This document shows positions 18,540 to 27,557 of a stretch of 43,887 nt of DNA, in pieces. Positions within the stretch are counted from its first letter, which is position 1; the number at the start of each line of letters is the position of its first letter. The position numbers and the translations under genes are program-made. Source of the stretch: Burkholderiales bacterium (GTDB lineage: Bacteria; Pseudomonadota; Gammaproteobacteria; Burkholderiales; SG8-39); assembly GCA_014860395.1 (NCBI GenBank), contig JACZJU010000286.1:1-43887 (forward strand). Direction: 5' to 3'. The notes beneath the pieces are model-generated. The model made no database searches and was not told the DNA's origin. It saw only the letters and a list, made by a program, of their open reading frames with translations.

Positions 18540-19214
18540 ATGAACGCCCCCGAAAAGAAGCCGCAGCCCCGCTGGGCGCGCCGCAAGGATGCGCGCCCGG
18601 AGGAAATCATCGCCGCCGCGCTCGACTTGTTCGTCGAGCGCGGATTCGCCGCCACGCGGCTGGACGACGTCGCCGCGCGCGCCGGCGTGAGCAAGGGCAC
18701 GCTGTATCTTTATTTCGAGAACAAGGAAGACCTGTTCAAGGCGGTGGTGCGCGGCAACGTGCTGCCGGTGCTGGAGCATGGCGAGGAACTCGTGGAACAA
18801 TTTTCCGGCAGCTCCGCGGACTTGGTGCAACAGCTGGTGCGCGGCTGGTGGGAACTGACCGGGTCGACCAAAATCGCCGGCATCCCGAAGCTCATCATTG
18901 CGGAGGCCGGCAACTTTCCCGATCTCGCCAAGTTCTATTACGACGAAGTGATTCAGCGCGCCCTGTCCATGTTCCGCCGCGTGCTGGCCCGCGGCACCGA
19001 CGCTGGCGAGTTCCGCGCGGTCGATGCGGACCATCTGGTGCATGTCGCGCTCGCGCCGCTGGTGATGCTCGCCGTATGGCGCCACTCGTTTGCCTGCTGC
19101 GAACAGGAAGAGCTGCAGCCGGAGCGCTACCTGGACGCCTATCTGGATATGGTATTGCACAGCCTGAGTAAACCGCAGGCGCAGGAGAAGAAGCATGTCC
19201 GCAAGAAAAGCTAA
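18540..19214 (+). CDS. TetR/AcrR-family transcriptional regulator
   Basis: This 224-residue protein has an N-terminal TetR helix-turn-helix (IIAAALDLFVERGFAATRLDDVAARAGVS... KGTLYLYFENKEDLF) and a variable helical C-terminal ligand domain. The start is the ATG at 18540; the track start at 18357 runs through the promoter and operator and is rejected. The gene overlaps the adaptor gene by 20 bases, so regulator and pump are co-transcribed. It most likely represses its own operon through the palindrome at 18513-18526. The inducing compound cannot be deduced. Confidence 0.93.
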   Translation: MNAPEKKPQPRWARRKDARPEEIIAAALDLFVERGFAATRLDDVAARAGVSKGTLYLYFENKEDLFKAVVRGNVLPVLEHGEELVEQFSGSSADLVQQLVRGWWELTGSTKIAGIPKLIIAEAGNFPDLAKFYYDEVIQRALSMFRRVLARGTDAGEFRAVDADHLVHVALAPLVMLAVWRHSFACCEQEELQPERYLDAYLDMVLHSLSKPQAQEKKHVRKKS

Positions 19215-20319
19215 ACACTGGTGGCTGGCCGCCGGCGGCCTTGTTATTGTGGTTGTCGCCACCGTTCTCGTCACTCACGAAAACAGCGTCGCCTCGGCCC
19301 AGCCGACCAGCGCGCCGGTGATCGAGTTCGCGGCTAGCGACCTGGTGCAGCCGCTGACGCGCGAGCTGCGCCTGTCGATTTCCGTCACCGGAACGCTGCA
19401 GCCGCGCAACTGGACCACGGTCAAGGCCAAAGTCGCGGGCGAGCTGACGACGATACTCGTACGCGAAGGCGAGGCCGTCCGACCCGGGCAGGTGTTGGCG
19501 CGCATCGATCCCCAGGATGCACAGGCGCGCCTGGACGAGAAAACCGCAGACCTCGAGGCCGGCCGCGCGCAGTTGGCGCTGGCGCAAAAGAACCGCGCCA
19601 ACAACCTGGCGCTGCTGCAGCAGAAGTTCATCTCGCAAAACGCATTCGACAGTGCGCAAAGCAGCTATCAGGTTTCGGAGGCGAGGTTGAAGGCGCTGGA
19701 GGCGCAGGTTGCGCTGGCGAAGAAGGCGCTCGCCGATACCGTGATCAGCGCGCCACAGGCGGGTATCGTCTCGCAGCGTCACGCGCAGCAGGGGGAAAAG
19801 CTTCCGGTCGACGGCAAGATCGTCACGCTGGTGGACCTCGCCGAAATGGAAGTCGAGGCGGCTGTGCCCGCAAGCGACATCCCCAGCATCCACGTGGGGC
19901 AGGAAGTGAGCTTCCGCGTCGAGGGCTTCGGCGAGCGCGAATTCCGCGGCCACATCGACCGCATCAATCCGGCGACGCAAACCGGTTCGCGCTCCATCCT
20001 CGTATACGCACTACTGCCCAATGACGACAGCGCGCTCAAGGGCGGCATGTTCGCCAAGGGCAGCATCACGCTGAGCCGGATCGAATCCGCACAGGTACTG
20101 CCGCTTTCCGCAGTGCGCGAAGAAGACGGCAAGGCTTACGTGCTGCGCGTAGACAAGGACAGACTGGAACGACGCCCGGTAACGCTCGGCCTCAGGAACG
20201 CGGACGAGGGCGTGGTGCAGATCGTCGACGGCCTGGACGCGCAAAGCCGGGTAGTCCGCGCAAACTCGGGCACGTACAAGCCCGGCACCGCGGTAAAAGT
20301 CGCGCCGGCGCGCAACTAG
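19195..20319 (+). CDS. RND efflux periplasmic adaptor subunit
   Basis: This 374-residue membrane-fusion protein joins an inner-membrane RND pump to an outer-membrane channel. It has an N-terminal anchor segment (WWLAAGGLVIVVVATVL), the first half of a lipoyl-like domain (VKAKVAGELTTILVREGEAVRPGQVL), an alpha-helical hairpin rich in Ala, Gln and Leu, the second lipoyl half (ISAPQAGIVSQRHAQQGEKL) and beta-barrel domains. There is no lipobox cysteine, so the N-terminal helix probably anchors it. AGGAG precedes the ATG, which lies inside the TetR gene. The RND permease follows after 114 bases. Confidence 0.93.
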   Translation: MSARKAKHWWLAAGGLVIVVVATVLVTHENSVASAQPTSAPVIEFAASDLVQPLTRELRLSISVTGTLQPRNWTTVKAKVAGELTTILVREGEAVRPGQVLARIDPQDAQARLDEKTADLEAGRAQLALAQKNRANNLALLQQKFISQNAFDSAQSSYQVSEARLKALEAQVALAKKALADTVISAPQAGIVSQRHAQQGEKLPVDGKIVTLVDLAEMEVEAAVPASDIPSIHVGQEVSFRVEGFGEREFRGHIDRINPATQTGSRSILVYALLPNDDSALKGGMFAKGSITLSRIESAQVLPLSAVREEDGKAYVLRVDKDRLERRPVTLGLRNADEGVVQIVDGLDAQSRVVRANSGTYKPGTAVKVAPARN

Positions 20320-20433
20320 GCGAAACCCGCGGAGCGCGGGGTAGGCGTGGGGCTCTTGCGTTCCCACCGCGCTTTCCTCGTTTCGTAACGCACTCCGAAC
20401 CGCGCCGCGCGGCTCGAACAGGAATTCAGCCAC

Positions 20434-23400
20434 ATGTGGTTCACCCGCATCTCTATCAACAACCCGGTTTTCGCCACCATGATGATGGCGGCGTTTCTGG
20501 TGCTGGGCCTGTTCTCCTACCAGCGGCTCGCGGTCGAGCAGTTTCCGAACATCAATTTCCCGGTGGTCGTGGTGCAGACCGAGTATCCGGGGGCTTCTCC
20601 GGAAACCGTCGAAACGGACATCAGCCGCAAGATCGAGGAAGCGATCAACACCATCAGCGGGATAAAGACGCTTTCTTCGCGCTCCTACGAAGGCCTGTCC
20701 GTCGTAATCGCCGAGTTCGATCTCACCGTCGATCCCGCGGTCGCCGCACAGGATGTGCGCGAGAAGGTGGCGGTGGTCAAGGTCGGCTTCCGCAAGGAAG
20801 TGAAGGAGCCGCGCGTCACGCGCTTCAACCCGGACGATCTACCTATCGTGTCGCTCGCACTGCGCTCGGACAGCCGGCCGCTGCGGGAAATCACCACGCT
20901 CGCCGATCAGGTTGTGAAAAAGCGCGTCGAGACGGCGCGCGGCGTCGGCCAGGCCACCCTGGTGGGCGGGGTAAAGCGCGAAATCCAGATTTTCCTCAAG
21001 CCCGCCGAAATGGAATCCCTGAGCGTGGGCATCGATCAAGTGATCGCCGCCGTGCGCAGCGAAAACCAGGAACTGCCCGCGGGCGCAGTCACCACGCGCG
21101 AGTCGGAAAAACTGGTGCAGGTGCAGGGGCGCATCATCCGGCCGGATCAGTTCGACCGCATCATCGTCGCACGCCGCGGCGGCCAGCCGGTCTACCTGTC
21201 GCAGGTCGCGACCGTGGTCGACGGGCAGGAGGAGGAGGAAAGCGCGGCGCTGGTGAACGGCAAACGCGTCGTATCGCTGGACATCATCAAATCGCAGAGC
21301 GCCAACACCATCGACACAGTGGACAACGTCCTGGAGGTGGTGGCCACACTGAAAAAGCAGCTGCCCGCCGGCGTCACGCTGGAGGTGGTGCGCGACACCT
21401 CGCGCGGCATCCGCAACTCGGTCAACAACGTGAAGCACACGCTGCTCGAAGGCGCGGCGCTCACCATCCTCATCGTGTTCCTGTTCCTCAACTCCTGGCG
21501 CAGCACGGTGATCACAGGGCTCACGCTGCCGATTTCGCTGATCGGCACCTTCCTCGTGATGTATGCGGCGGGCTTCACCATCAACATGCTCACGCTGATG
21601 GCGATGAGCCTGTGCGTCGGTCTGTTGATCGACGACGCCATCGTGGTGCGCGAAAACATCGTGCGCCACCTCGCCATGGGCAAGACCCATCACGATGCAG
21701 CGCTGGAGGGCACCCGGGAAATCGGCCTGGCGGTGATGGCAACGACATTTTCCATCGTCGCGGTGTTCCTGCCCGTGGGCTTCATGGGCGGCATCATCGG
21801 CAGGTTCTTTCATCAATTCGGCATCACCGTGGCGGCGGCGGTGCTGCTGTCGATGTTCGTCAGCTTCACCCTCGACCCGATGCTGTCTTCGATCTGGTAC
21901 GACCCGGCGGCGCACGGCGTGCACGGCAAGGGCTGGTTCGCGCGCATGCTCTCCTGGAACGAACAGGCGATCCAGCGCGTCAGTGTGCGCTATTCGGCGC
22001 TGCTTTCCTGGTCGCTTGCGCACAGAAGGAGCGTGATCGCGATCGCCCTGGCGAGTTTTCTCGTCGCCTTCGCACTGGTGCCGAAGATAGGCTCGGAATT
22101 CGTGCCCGAGGCCGACTTGGCTGAAATCATGGTGCAATTGAACACCCCGGTGGGGTCTTCGCTCGAATTCACCCAAAGCAAGGTGCAGCAGGCCGAGGCC
22201 GCGCTGCGCGAGTTTCCAGAGGTGATTTACACCTACGCCACGGTGAACACCGGAACCACACCGGGAAAAAATTACGCCACCATTTTCGTCAGGCTGCTGG
22301 ATCGTGGCCAACGCGCCGCCACGCTGAAGCAACTGCAAAAACCGATGCGCCTGCGCCTGCAGCAAATCGCCGGCGTTGAAGTCACCAACCTCGGCGTCTA
22401 CGCCCCGGTCGGCAGCGGCAAGCCGCTGCAGGTCTCGGTACAAGGTGCGGACATGGCTGAAATCGAGCGGCTGTCGCAGGAGGTGAAGAAGGTCATGGCG
22501 AAAATCGACGGCCTGGTGGATATCGATTCCAGCCTCAAGGCGGCCAAGCCCACCGTGGCGGTGCGCGTCAACCGCGAACTCGCAAGCGACCTCGGCGTGG
22601 GGGTGGGCAAAATCGGCGAGGCGCTGCGGCCGCTGCTCGCGGGCGAAGCGGTCTCGAGCTGGAGGGCGCCCGACGACGAGAACTACGACGTCAAGGTGCG
22701 GCTGGCTAAAGGCGAACGCGAAAACCGCGGGGATCTGGGGCGCATTTACATCGCCAGCAACCAGATCGGCGCCGACGGCAGCCCGAAAATGGTGGCGCTG
22801 CGGCAGGTCGCCGATTTCGTGCCCACCCTGGGCGCCACGCAGATCAACCGCAAGGACCTGACGCGCGAAGTGCTGGTCACCGCGAATGCACTCGGCCGGC
22901 CGGCGGGCGACCTGGGCAAGGAGATCATTGCGCAACTGGCGAAGATTCCGACCCAGCCGGGCTATCGCTTCGTCATGGGCGGCTCGACCAAGGACATCCA
23001 GGAGACCATGGGCTATGCGCTGTCGGCGCTGCTTTTGGCTGTGATCTTCATTTACCTGATACTCGCCAGCCAGTTCGGCTCCTTTCTGCAGCCGGTGGCG
23101 ATCATGATGTCGCTGCCGCTGTCCCTGATCGGAGTGCTGCTCGCGCTTCTGATCGCGCGCTCGACGCTGAACATTTTCTCCATCATCGGCTTCGTTATGC
23201 TGATGGGCCTGGTGACCAAAAACGCGATTTTGCTGGTGGACTTCACCAACCAGTTGCGCGCCGCAGGCCGGGAACGAACGCAAGCCATTCTCGAGGCCGG
23301 GCGCATCCGGCTGCGACCGATCCTGATGACGACCTTCGCCATGGTGTTCGGCATGATTCCGCTGGCGCTGGGCATAGGCGAAGGCTCGGAACAGCGCGCG

Positions 23401-23577
23401 CCGATGGGACATGCCGTGATCGGCGGCATCATTACTTCCACCCTGCTGACGCTGGTGGTGGTGCCGGTGATCTACACGTATCTGGACGATCTTGCACGCT
23501 GGGCGCAGACCAAATTCGGGTCCGGAGCGGCTGCGGATGCGGCACGCCCCAGGCGTGATGTGCAGGGCGCTGCCTAG
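20434..23577 (+). CDS. RND-family efflux permease
   Basis: This 1047-residue inner-membrane pump of the AcrB/HAE1 type exports small molecules using the proton gradient. The N-terminus ([18 protein letters not shown]) is typical. Transmembrane helix 4 carries the proton-relay pair D400-D401 in [13 protein letters not shown], and the C-terminal half contains [13 protein letters not shown] and the [14 protein letters not shown] segment. Two large periplasmic loops are present. AGGA stands 9 bases before the ATG. Substrates cannot be read from sequence. The 932-residue frame on the other strand is a shadow. Confidence 0.95.
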   Translation: MWFTRISINNPVFATMMMAAFLVLGLFSYQRLAVEQFPNINFPVVVVQTEYPGASPETVETDISRKIEEAINTISGIKTLSSRSYEGLSVVIAEFDLTVDPAVAAQDVREKVAVVKVGFRKEVKEPRVTRFNPDDLPIVSLALRSDSRPLREITTLADQVVKKRVETARGVGQATLVGGVKREIQIFLKPAEMESLSVGIDQVIAAVRSENQELPAGAVTTRESEKLVQVQGRIIRPDQFDRIIVARRGGQPVYLSQVATVVDGQEEEESAALVNGKRVVSLDIIKSQSANTIDTVDNVLEVVATLKKQLPAGVTLEVVRDTSRGIRNSVNNVKHTLLEGAALTILIVFLFLNSWRSTVITGLTLPISLIGTFLVMYAAGFTINMLTLMAMSLCVGLLIDDAIVVRENIVRHLAMGKTHHDAALEGTREIGLAVMATTFSIVAVFLPVGFMGGIIGRFFHQFGITVAAAVLLSMFVSFTLDPMLSSIWYDPAAHGVHGKGWFARMLSWNEQAIQRVSVRYSALLSWSLAHRRSVIAIALASFLVAFALVPKIGSEFVPEADLAEIMVQLNTPVGSSLEFTQSKVQQAEAALREFPEVIYTYATVNTGTTPGKNYATIFVRLLDRGQRAATLKQLQKPMRLRLQQIAGVEVTNLGVYAPVGSGKPLQVSVQGADMAEIERLSQEVKKVMAKIDGLVDIDSSLKAAKPTVAVRVNRELASDLGVGVGKIGEALRPLLAGEAVSSWRAPDDENYDVKVRLAKGERENRGDLGRIYIASNQIGADGSPKMVALRQVADFVPTLGATQINRKDLTREVLVTANALGRPAGDLGKEIIAQLAKIPTQPGYRFVMGGSTKDIQETMGYALSALLLAVIFIYLILASQFGSFLQPVAIMMSLPLSLIGVLLALLIARSTLNIFSIIGFVMLMGLVTKNAILLVDFTNQLRAAGRERTQAILEAGRIRLRPILMTTFAMVFGMIPLALGIGEGSEQRAPMGHAVIGGIITSTLLTLVVVPVIYTYLDDLARWAQTKFGSGAAADAARPRRDVQGAA

Positions 23578-23629
23578 GCTGGCGCAGCCGCAAGCCCTGC
23601 CGCCCGGGCTGCCGAGGCCGCGCAGGGTA

Positions 23630-23672
23630 TGTGACAAGCGTCACAAGAAAGCCGCGCAAACGATGCTAAAAT
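23630..23672 (+). promoter_or_regulatory. CRP-type class II promoter of the pcm-like/rhodanese/TolC operon
   Basis: TGTGA-CAAGCG-TCACA at 23630-23645 matches the CRP core consensus in every defined base. An extended -10 (TGCTAAAAT, hexamer 23667-23672) is centred 32 bases downstream, which puts the dyad at -41.5, the class II position. No good -35 is seen, as expected for an activator-dependent promoter. The operon ATG is at 23710. Confidence 0.65.
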
Positions 23673-23709
23673 CTGCCTTCGTCTACTTACCTAAGCGAGC
23701 CGATCTGCC

Positions 23710-24372
23710 ATGACTGCGATGAGCGTCGAACAAGCCCGTTTGAACATGATCGAGTACCAAATCCGCCCCTGGGAAGTGCTGGACCAGGACGTGCTGGACC
23801 TGCTCTACGCGGTCAAGCGCGAGGATTTCGTGCCCCCAGCCTACGGCATGCTGGCGTTCTCGGACCTGGAGATTCCCATAGGCCAGGGTGAGCGCATGTG
23901 GCCGCCCAAGCTCGAGGCGCGCGTGCTGCAGGAGCTCGCGGTCAAGCCAACCGATCAGATCCTCGAAATCGGTACCGGTTGCGGCTATTTCACCGCGCTG
24001 CTGGCGCACCGCGCACAGCATGTTTACAGCGTGGAAATCAATGCGGAATTGAAAGCTTCGGCTGAGGCCAATCTGCGCCGGGCCGGCGTGGCCAACGTGA
24101 CGCTGGAACTCGGCGACGGCGCGCGCGGCTGGACCAAACACGCACCTTACGACATCATCGTGCTCACCGGCTCTACGCCGGAACTGCCGCAACAATTTCT
24201 GCAGCAAATGAAAGCCGGCGCGCGCCTGTTCGCCGTTGTCGGCAAACCGCCGGTGATGGCCGCGCGGCTGGTCACCTGCACCGGCGAGGGGGTGTATAAC
24301 TCCATCGATCTGCTGGAAACGCAGATTGCGCCGCTCACGAACGCGCTCGAAGGCGAGCGCTTCAGCTTCTGA
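23710..24372 (+). CDS. Protein-L-isoaspartate methyltransferase-like protein
   Basis: This 220-residue protein has the SAM-binding core of the PCMT family (LEIGTGCGYFTALLA, VYSVEIN, LGDGARGW, DIIVLTGSTPELP). It differs at the substrate site. The canonical GYGQTISQP is replaced by IPIGQGERMWPPK, so the usual catalytic Ser/Thr is absent. It may methylate something else, or bind without repairing isoaspartate. It heads an operon with a rhodanese and a TolC-type protein, an arrangement I recognise from betaproteobacteria. An alternative start three codons later is possible. Confidence 0.85.
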   Translation: MTAMSVEQARLNMIEYQIRPWEVLDQDVLDLLYAVKREDFVPPAYGMLAFSDLEIPIGQGERMWPPKLEARVLQELAVKPTDQILEIGTGCGYFTALLAHRAQHVYSVEINAELKASAEANLRRAGVANVTLELGDGARGWTKHAPYDIIVLTGSTPELPQQFLQQMKAGARLFAVVGKPPVMAARLVTCTGEGVYNSIDLLETQIAPLTNALEGERFSF

Positions 24373-24374
24373 CC

Positions 24375-24698
24375 ATGACGCAGATCACACCGCAGCTGCT
24401 GCAGCAATGGCTCGCCGATCGCAGTCGCAAGCCGCCCGTCTTGCTCGACGTGCGTGAGCCTTGGGAATACCGCACCTGCCGCATCGAGGGATCTACGCTG
24501 GCGCCGATGAACACCATACCGGCGCGGGCGCAGGAGTTTGATCCCGAGAACGATACCGTGCTGATCTGCCATCACGGCGTGCGCAGTTACCAGGTCGGGC
24601 TGTTCCTGGAGCGCCACGGTTTTTCCAATCTGTACAACCTGCAAGGCGGGGTAAATGCCTGGGCCGACCAGGTCGAACCCGCAATGCCAAGATACTGA
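24375..24698 (+). CDS. Single-domain rhodanese
   Basis: This 107-residue protein has LLDVREPWEYRTCRIEG and the active-site loop CHHGVRS with the catalytic cysteine, followed by LYNLQGGVNAWADQV. It begins 2 bases after the pcm-like stop and ends 7 bases before the TolC start, so the three genes form a tight operon. The family transfers sulfane sulfur; the acceptor here is unknown. The link to export genes is positional only. Confidence 0.9.
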   Translation: MTQITPQLLQQWLADRSRKPPVLLDVREPWEYRTCRIEGSTLAPMNTIPARAQEFDPENDTVLICHHGVRSYQVGLFLERHGFSNLYNLQGGVNAWADQVEPAMPRY

Positions 24699-24705
24699 GC
24701 CCGAC

Positions 24706-26034
24706 ATGAAACGACACGCGATCTTCCTCGCCATACTTGCATTCAGCCAGCCGCTTGCCGCCGCGGATCTGCTGCAGACTTACCGCGAGGCGCGTGCCAA
24801 CGACCCGGTATATGCCTCGGCGCGGGCCGCGCGCGACGCGGGGCGCGAAAGCCTGCCGCAGGGACAGGCCGTGCTGCGGCCGACGATAGGCGCCAGCGCC
24901 TCGACCCAGATGAACTACGTAGACATCGATTACCGCGCCGCGCTGCCGTCCTCTACGCGCGAAGGCAACACCAACAGCTGGGGCGTGTCGCTGACGCAGC
25001 CCCTGTTCAACTGGCAGAGCTACATGGTGTACAAGGAAGCCGGCTTCAAAGTGGCTCAGGCCGAAGCCGCCTTCGGGCAAGTGGCGCAGGACCTGATCGT
25101 GCGCGTGGCCCAGGCATATTTCGACGTGCTCGCCTCCCAGGACACCCTGGCGTTCATCCAGGCGCAGAAAATCGCCATCTCCGAGCAACTGGCTCAGGCC
25201 AAGCGCAACTTCGAGGTAGGCACCGCCACCATCACCGACACGCACGAGGCGCAGGCGCGCTTCGACCTTGCCGGCAGCCAGGAAATCGCCGCGCAAAGCG
25301 ACCTCGAAATCAAGAAAAACGCGCTGCAGCAGATCATCGGCAAGTTCCCCGACAGGCTCGTCCCGCTCAAACCGGCGACCGAACTCAGCCCGCCCAAACC
25401 AAATGTGATGGATCAGTGGGTAGCCAGTGCTGAAGAACAGAATTACGCAGTGCGCATACAGCAGGCCGCGCTGGAGATCGCCTCGCGCGAGATCGAGCGC
25501 AGCCGCGCCGGCCACTATCCCACACTCAATTTAGTGGGTAGCTACGGCAAGAATTCCTCCAGCTTCAGTACCGTCGGCACCACGAGCATTGGCACCGACA
25601 GCACCAGCACCAGCGTCGGATTGCAGCTTGCGATCCCCCTGTATTCGGGCGGCGGCACCAATTCCCTGGTGCGCCAGGCGATAGCGAATCAGGAAAAAGC
25701 GCGCCAGGACCTGGAGAATGCGCGCCGCAGCGCCGCGCTCGCGGTGCGTCAGGCCTACCTCGGCGTCAGCAACGGCATCGCGCAAGTGGGTGCGCTGGAG
25801 CAGGCGCTCGTTTCCAGCCAGAGCGCGCTGGATTCGAACAAGCTCGGCTATGAGGTGGGCGTGCGCATCAACATCGATGTGCTGAACGCGCAGCAGCAGC
25901 TGTACTCAACCGAGCGCGATCTATCCAAAGCGCGCTACGACACGCTGGTGAACGGGCTCCGGCTCAAGGCCGCAGCAGGCACGCTGACCGAGGACGACCT
26001 GGAAGAGGTCAACCGCCTGCTGGGTACTAGTTAG
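24706..26034 (+). CDS. tolC: TolC-family outer membrane channel protein
   Basis: This 442-residue protein has a signal peptide (MKRHAIFLAILAFSQPLAAA) and the two internally repeated helix-rich halves of the TolC family, with LLQTYREARANDPVYASARA at the start and an LGYEVGVRINIDVLNAQQQLY repeat signature near the end. It forms the outer-membrane duct for RND pumps and type I secretion in this family. It probably serves the RND pump upstream, though it is in a separate operon. The track start 17 codons earlier lies within the rhodanese gene and would spoil the signal peptide, so the ATG at 24706 is used. Confidence 0.93.
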   Translation: MKRHAIFLAILAFSQPLAAADLLQTYREARANDPVYASARAARDAGRESLPQGQAVLRPTIGASASTQMNYVDIDYRAALPSSTREGNTNSWGVSLTQPLFNWQSYMVYKEAGFKVAQAEAAFGQVAQDLIVRVAQAYFDVLASQDTLAFIQAQKIAISEQLAQAKRNFEVGTATITDTHEAQARFDLAGSQEIAAQSDLEIKKNALQQIIGKFPDRLVPLKPATELSPPKPNVMDQWVASAEEQNYAVRIQQAALEIASREIERSRAGHYPTLNLVGSYGKNSSSFSTVGTTSIGTDSTSTSVGLQLAIPLYSGGGTNSLVRQAIANQEKARQDLENARRSAALAVRQAYLGVSNGIAQVGALEQALVSSQSALDSNKLGYEVGVRINIDVLNAQQQLYSTERDLSKARYDTLVNGLRLKAAAGTLTEDDLEEVNRLLGTS

Positions 26035-26099
26035 AACCAGAAAATCAGGCGCCACGCGGCGAGGGTAGCAGGATCCCTCAAGCCATTGTGGCTAAGCTT

Positions 26100-26123
26100 G
26101 CGCGGGCGGCGTCCCGCCCGCGC
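26100..26123. repeat. GC-rich hairpin between tolC and waaA
   Basis: GCGCGGGCGG and CCGCCCGCGC form a 10-bp stem with a 4-base loop. No T-run follows in either direction. It directly adjoins the 51-bp hairpin at 26125 and may contribute to ending converging transcription. Confidence 0.5.
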
Positions 26124-26124
26124 G

Positions 26125-26175
26125 GATCGCCGATCGCGTACGGATGAAAAGCACATCCGTACGCGATCGGCGATC
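26125..26175. repeat. 51-bp perfect hairpin element, copy 1
   Basis: Two perfect 22-bp arms flank the 7-base loop AAAAGCA. The inner part reads CGTACGGATG-loop-CATCCGTACG. The same core, inverted and with one compensating base-pair change, recurs at 26218-26268. It lies in the 263-base gap between the converging tolC and waaA genes. Confidence 0.85.
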
Positions 26176-26217
26176 TTGGTATAGAAGCAACCCGAAGCTC
26201 TGCCTGTTTTTATCCAG

Positions 26218-26268
26218 AACCGTGTTTTTCGTGCGGATGCGCTTTTCATCCGCACGAAAAACACGGTT
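26218..26268. repeat. 51-bp perfect hairpin element, copy 2, inverted
   Basis: Two perfect 22-bp arms flank a 7-base loop (CGCTTTT; AAAAGCG on the other strand). The inner ten pairs match copy 1 in nine positions, the tenth pair changing from A-T to G-C on both arms. The outer twelve pairs are mostly different yet still perfectly paired. The element ends about 30 bases from the waaA stop. Confidence 0.85.
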
Positions 26269-26297
26269 GGCGCGCGTAGCGCGCAATGGCCGCCAGT

Positions 26298-27557
26298 CTA
26301 GGTCGGCGGCAGCAGCCTCTCGCAGATTGCCAGGTTGCGCGCCGTCGCCCCCTGATGCGCGCGGCTGAAAGAGAGCGCCGCCTGCGACATGCGCTTCAGC
26401 GCAGCCTGATCCGCTAGCAGCTCCGCCGCCCGCTCTGCCAGCGCGGCCGCATCGGCGACTTCGATCGCAGCGCCCGCCACCAATGCCAGCCTGGACGCTT
26501 CGGCGAAGTTGTACATATGCAGACCGAACAGCAGCGGCCGGCCCACCGCGCAGGCCTCGATCAGATTCTGCCCACCGTAAGGCAACAAACTGCCACCGAT
26601 GAATGCCAGGTCGCAGGCCGCATAGTAGGCCGCCATTTCCCCCATGCTGTCGCCTAGCAACACGCGGCAATCGGGCGGCACGGAGGAATTTTCGCTGCGA
26701 CGCAGGTAGGACAGCTTGCGCTTTTCCAGCAAGGCCGCGACCTCGCCGAAGCGCTGCGGATGGCGCGGTACCAGCAGCAACAGCAGTCCCTCTATGCCGA
26801 TGCGGGCAAACGCATCCAGGACCAATTCTTCCTCGCCCTCGCGCGTGCTCGCGGCGAGCAGTACCAGCCGCGGACCGATGCGCTGCTTGATTTCCGCACC
26901 CAGCGCGAGCAGTTGCTGCGGCGGGACGACATCGAACTTGAGATTGCCGGTAACCTCCACGGCCGATGCGCCCAATTGCTCCAAGCGCCGCGCATCCTCG
27001 GGCGTTTGCGCGCTGATCGCCGAGAGCCGAACCAGCGCGGCGCGCGTCAGCGGCGCCACCAGTCGATAGCCGCGCGCTGATTTTTCCGACATGCGCGCAT
27101 TGGCTAAGAGCAGCGGCACGCCCAGGCGCGCACATCCCTCGACCAAATTGAACCAGATTTCGGTTTCCATGAGGATGCCCAAGCGCGGTTTGAAGCGTTG
27201 CAGAAAACGCGCCACCGCGCCGGGATAGTCATAGGGCAGGTAGACGATGGTCGCCGCATCGCCGAATAGCTGCTGCGCAGTCTCCCGTCCAGTGGGTGTC
27301 ATCTGCGTGAGCAACAGCTCATGCCCGGAATAGCGCGCAGCCAGCGCGCGCACCAGCGGCTCGGCCGCGCGCGTTTCGCCCACCGACACCGCGTGCAACC
27401 AGATCACCGGCCGCGTGGGCCTCGCCTGATACCAACCGAAGCGCTCGGCGATGTGCTCGCGGTAGGCTGGCTGACGCCGGCCGCGCCACCACAGATGCAC
27501 GAGCGCCCAAGGCAACAGCAGCCACAGCAGCAGTCGATAGCCCAGGCGCCAAATCAT
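26298..27557 (-). CDS. waaA: 3-deoxy-D-manno-octulosonic acid transferase
   Basis: This 419-residue GT-B enzyme adds Kdo to lipid IVA in LPS inner-core synthesis. It has an N-terminal membrane anchor (LLLWLLLPWALVHLWW), WLHAVSVGET with the catalytic acid region, the LMETEIWFN motif, and the sugar-nucleotide domain with GGSLLPYGGQNLIEA. The gene overlaps waaC by 4 bases on the same strand. The 51-bp hairpin repeats lie just past its stop. Confidence 0.95.
   Translation of the reverse strand: MIWRLGYRLLLWLLLPWALVHLWWRGRRQPAYREHIAERFGWYQARPTRPVIWLHAVSVGETRAAEPLVRALAARYSGHELLLTQMTPTGRETAQQLFGDAATIVYLPYDYPGAVARFLQRFKPRLGILMETEIWFNLVEGCARLGVPLLLANARMSEKSARGYRLVAPLTRAALVRLSAISAQTPEDARRLEQLGASAVEVTGNLKFDVVPPQQLLALGAEIKQRIGPRLVLLAASTREGEEELVLDAFARIGIEGLLLLLVPRHPQRFGEVAALLEKRKLSYLRRSENSSVPPDCRVLLGDSMGEMAAYYAACDLAFIGGSLLPYGGQNLIEACAVGRPLLFGLHMYNFAEASRLALVAGAAIEVADAAALAERAAELLADQAALKRMSQAALSFSRAHQGATARNLAICERLLPPT

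Noticed and set aside
20839-23637. 932-codon open frame antisense to the RND permease
   Set aside because: It is a high-GC shadow with no recognisable domain, and the sense gene has complete RND motifs.
26100-26284. Clustered palindromes considered as a CRISPR remnant
   Set aside because: There are only two elements, in opposite orientation, with no regular spacers and no cas genes.
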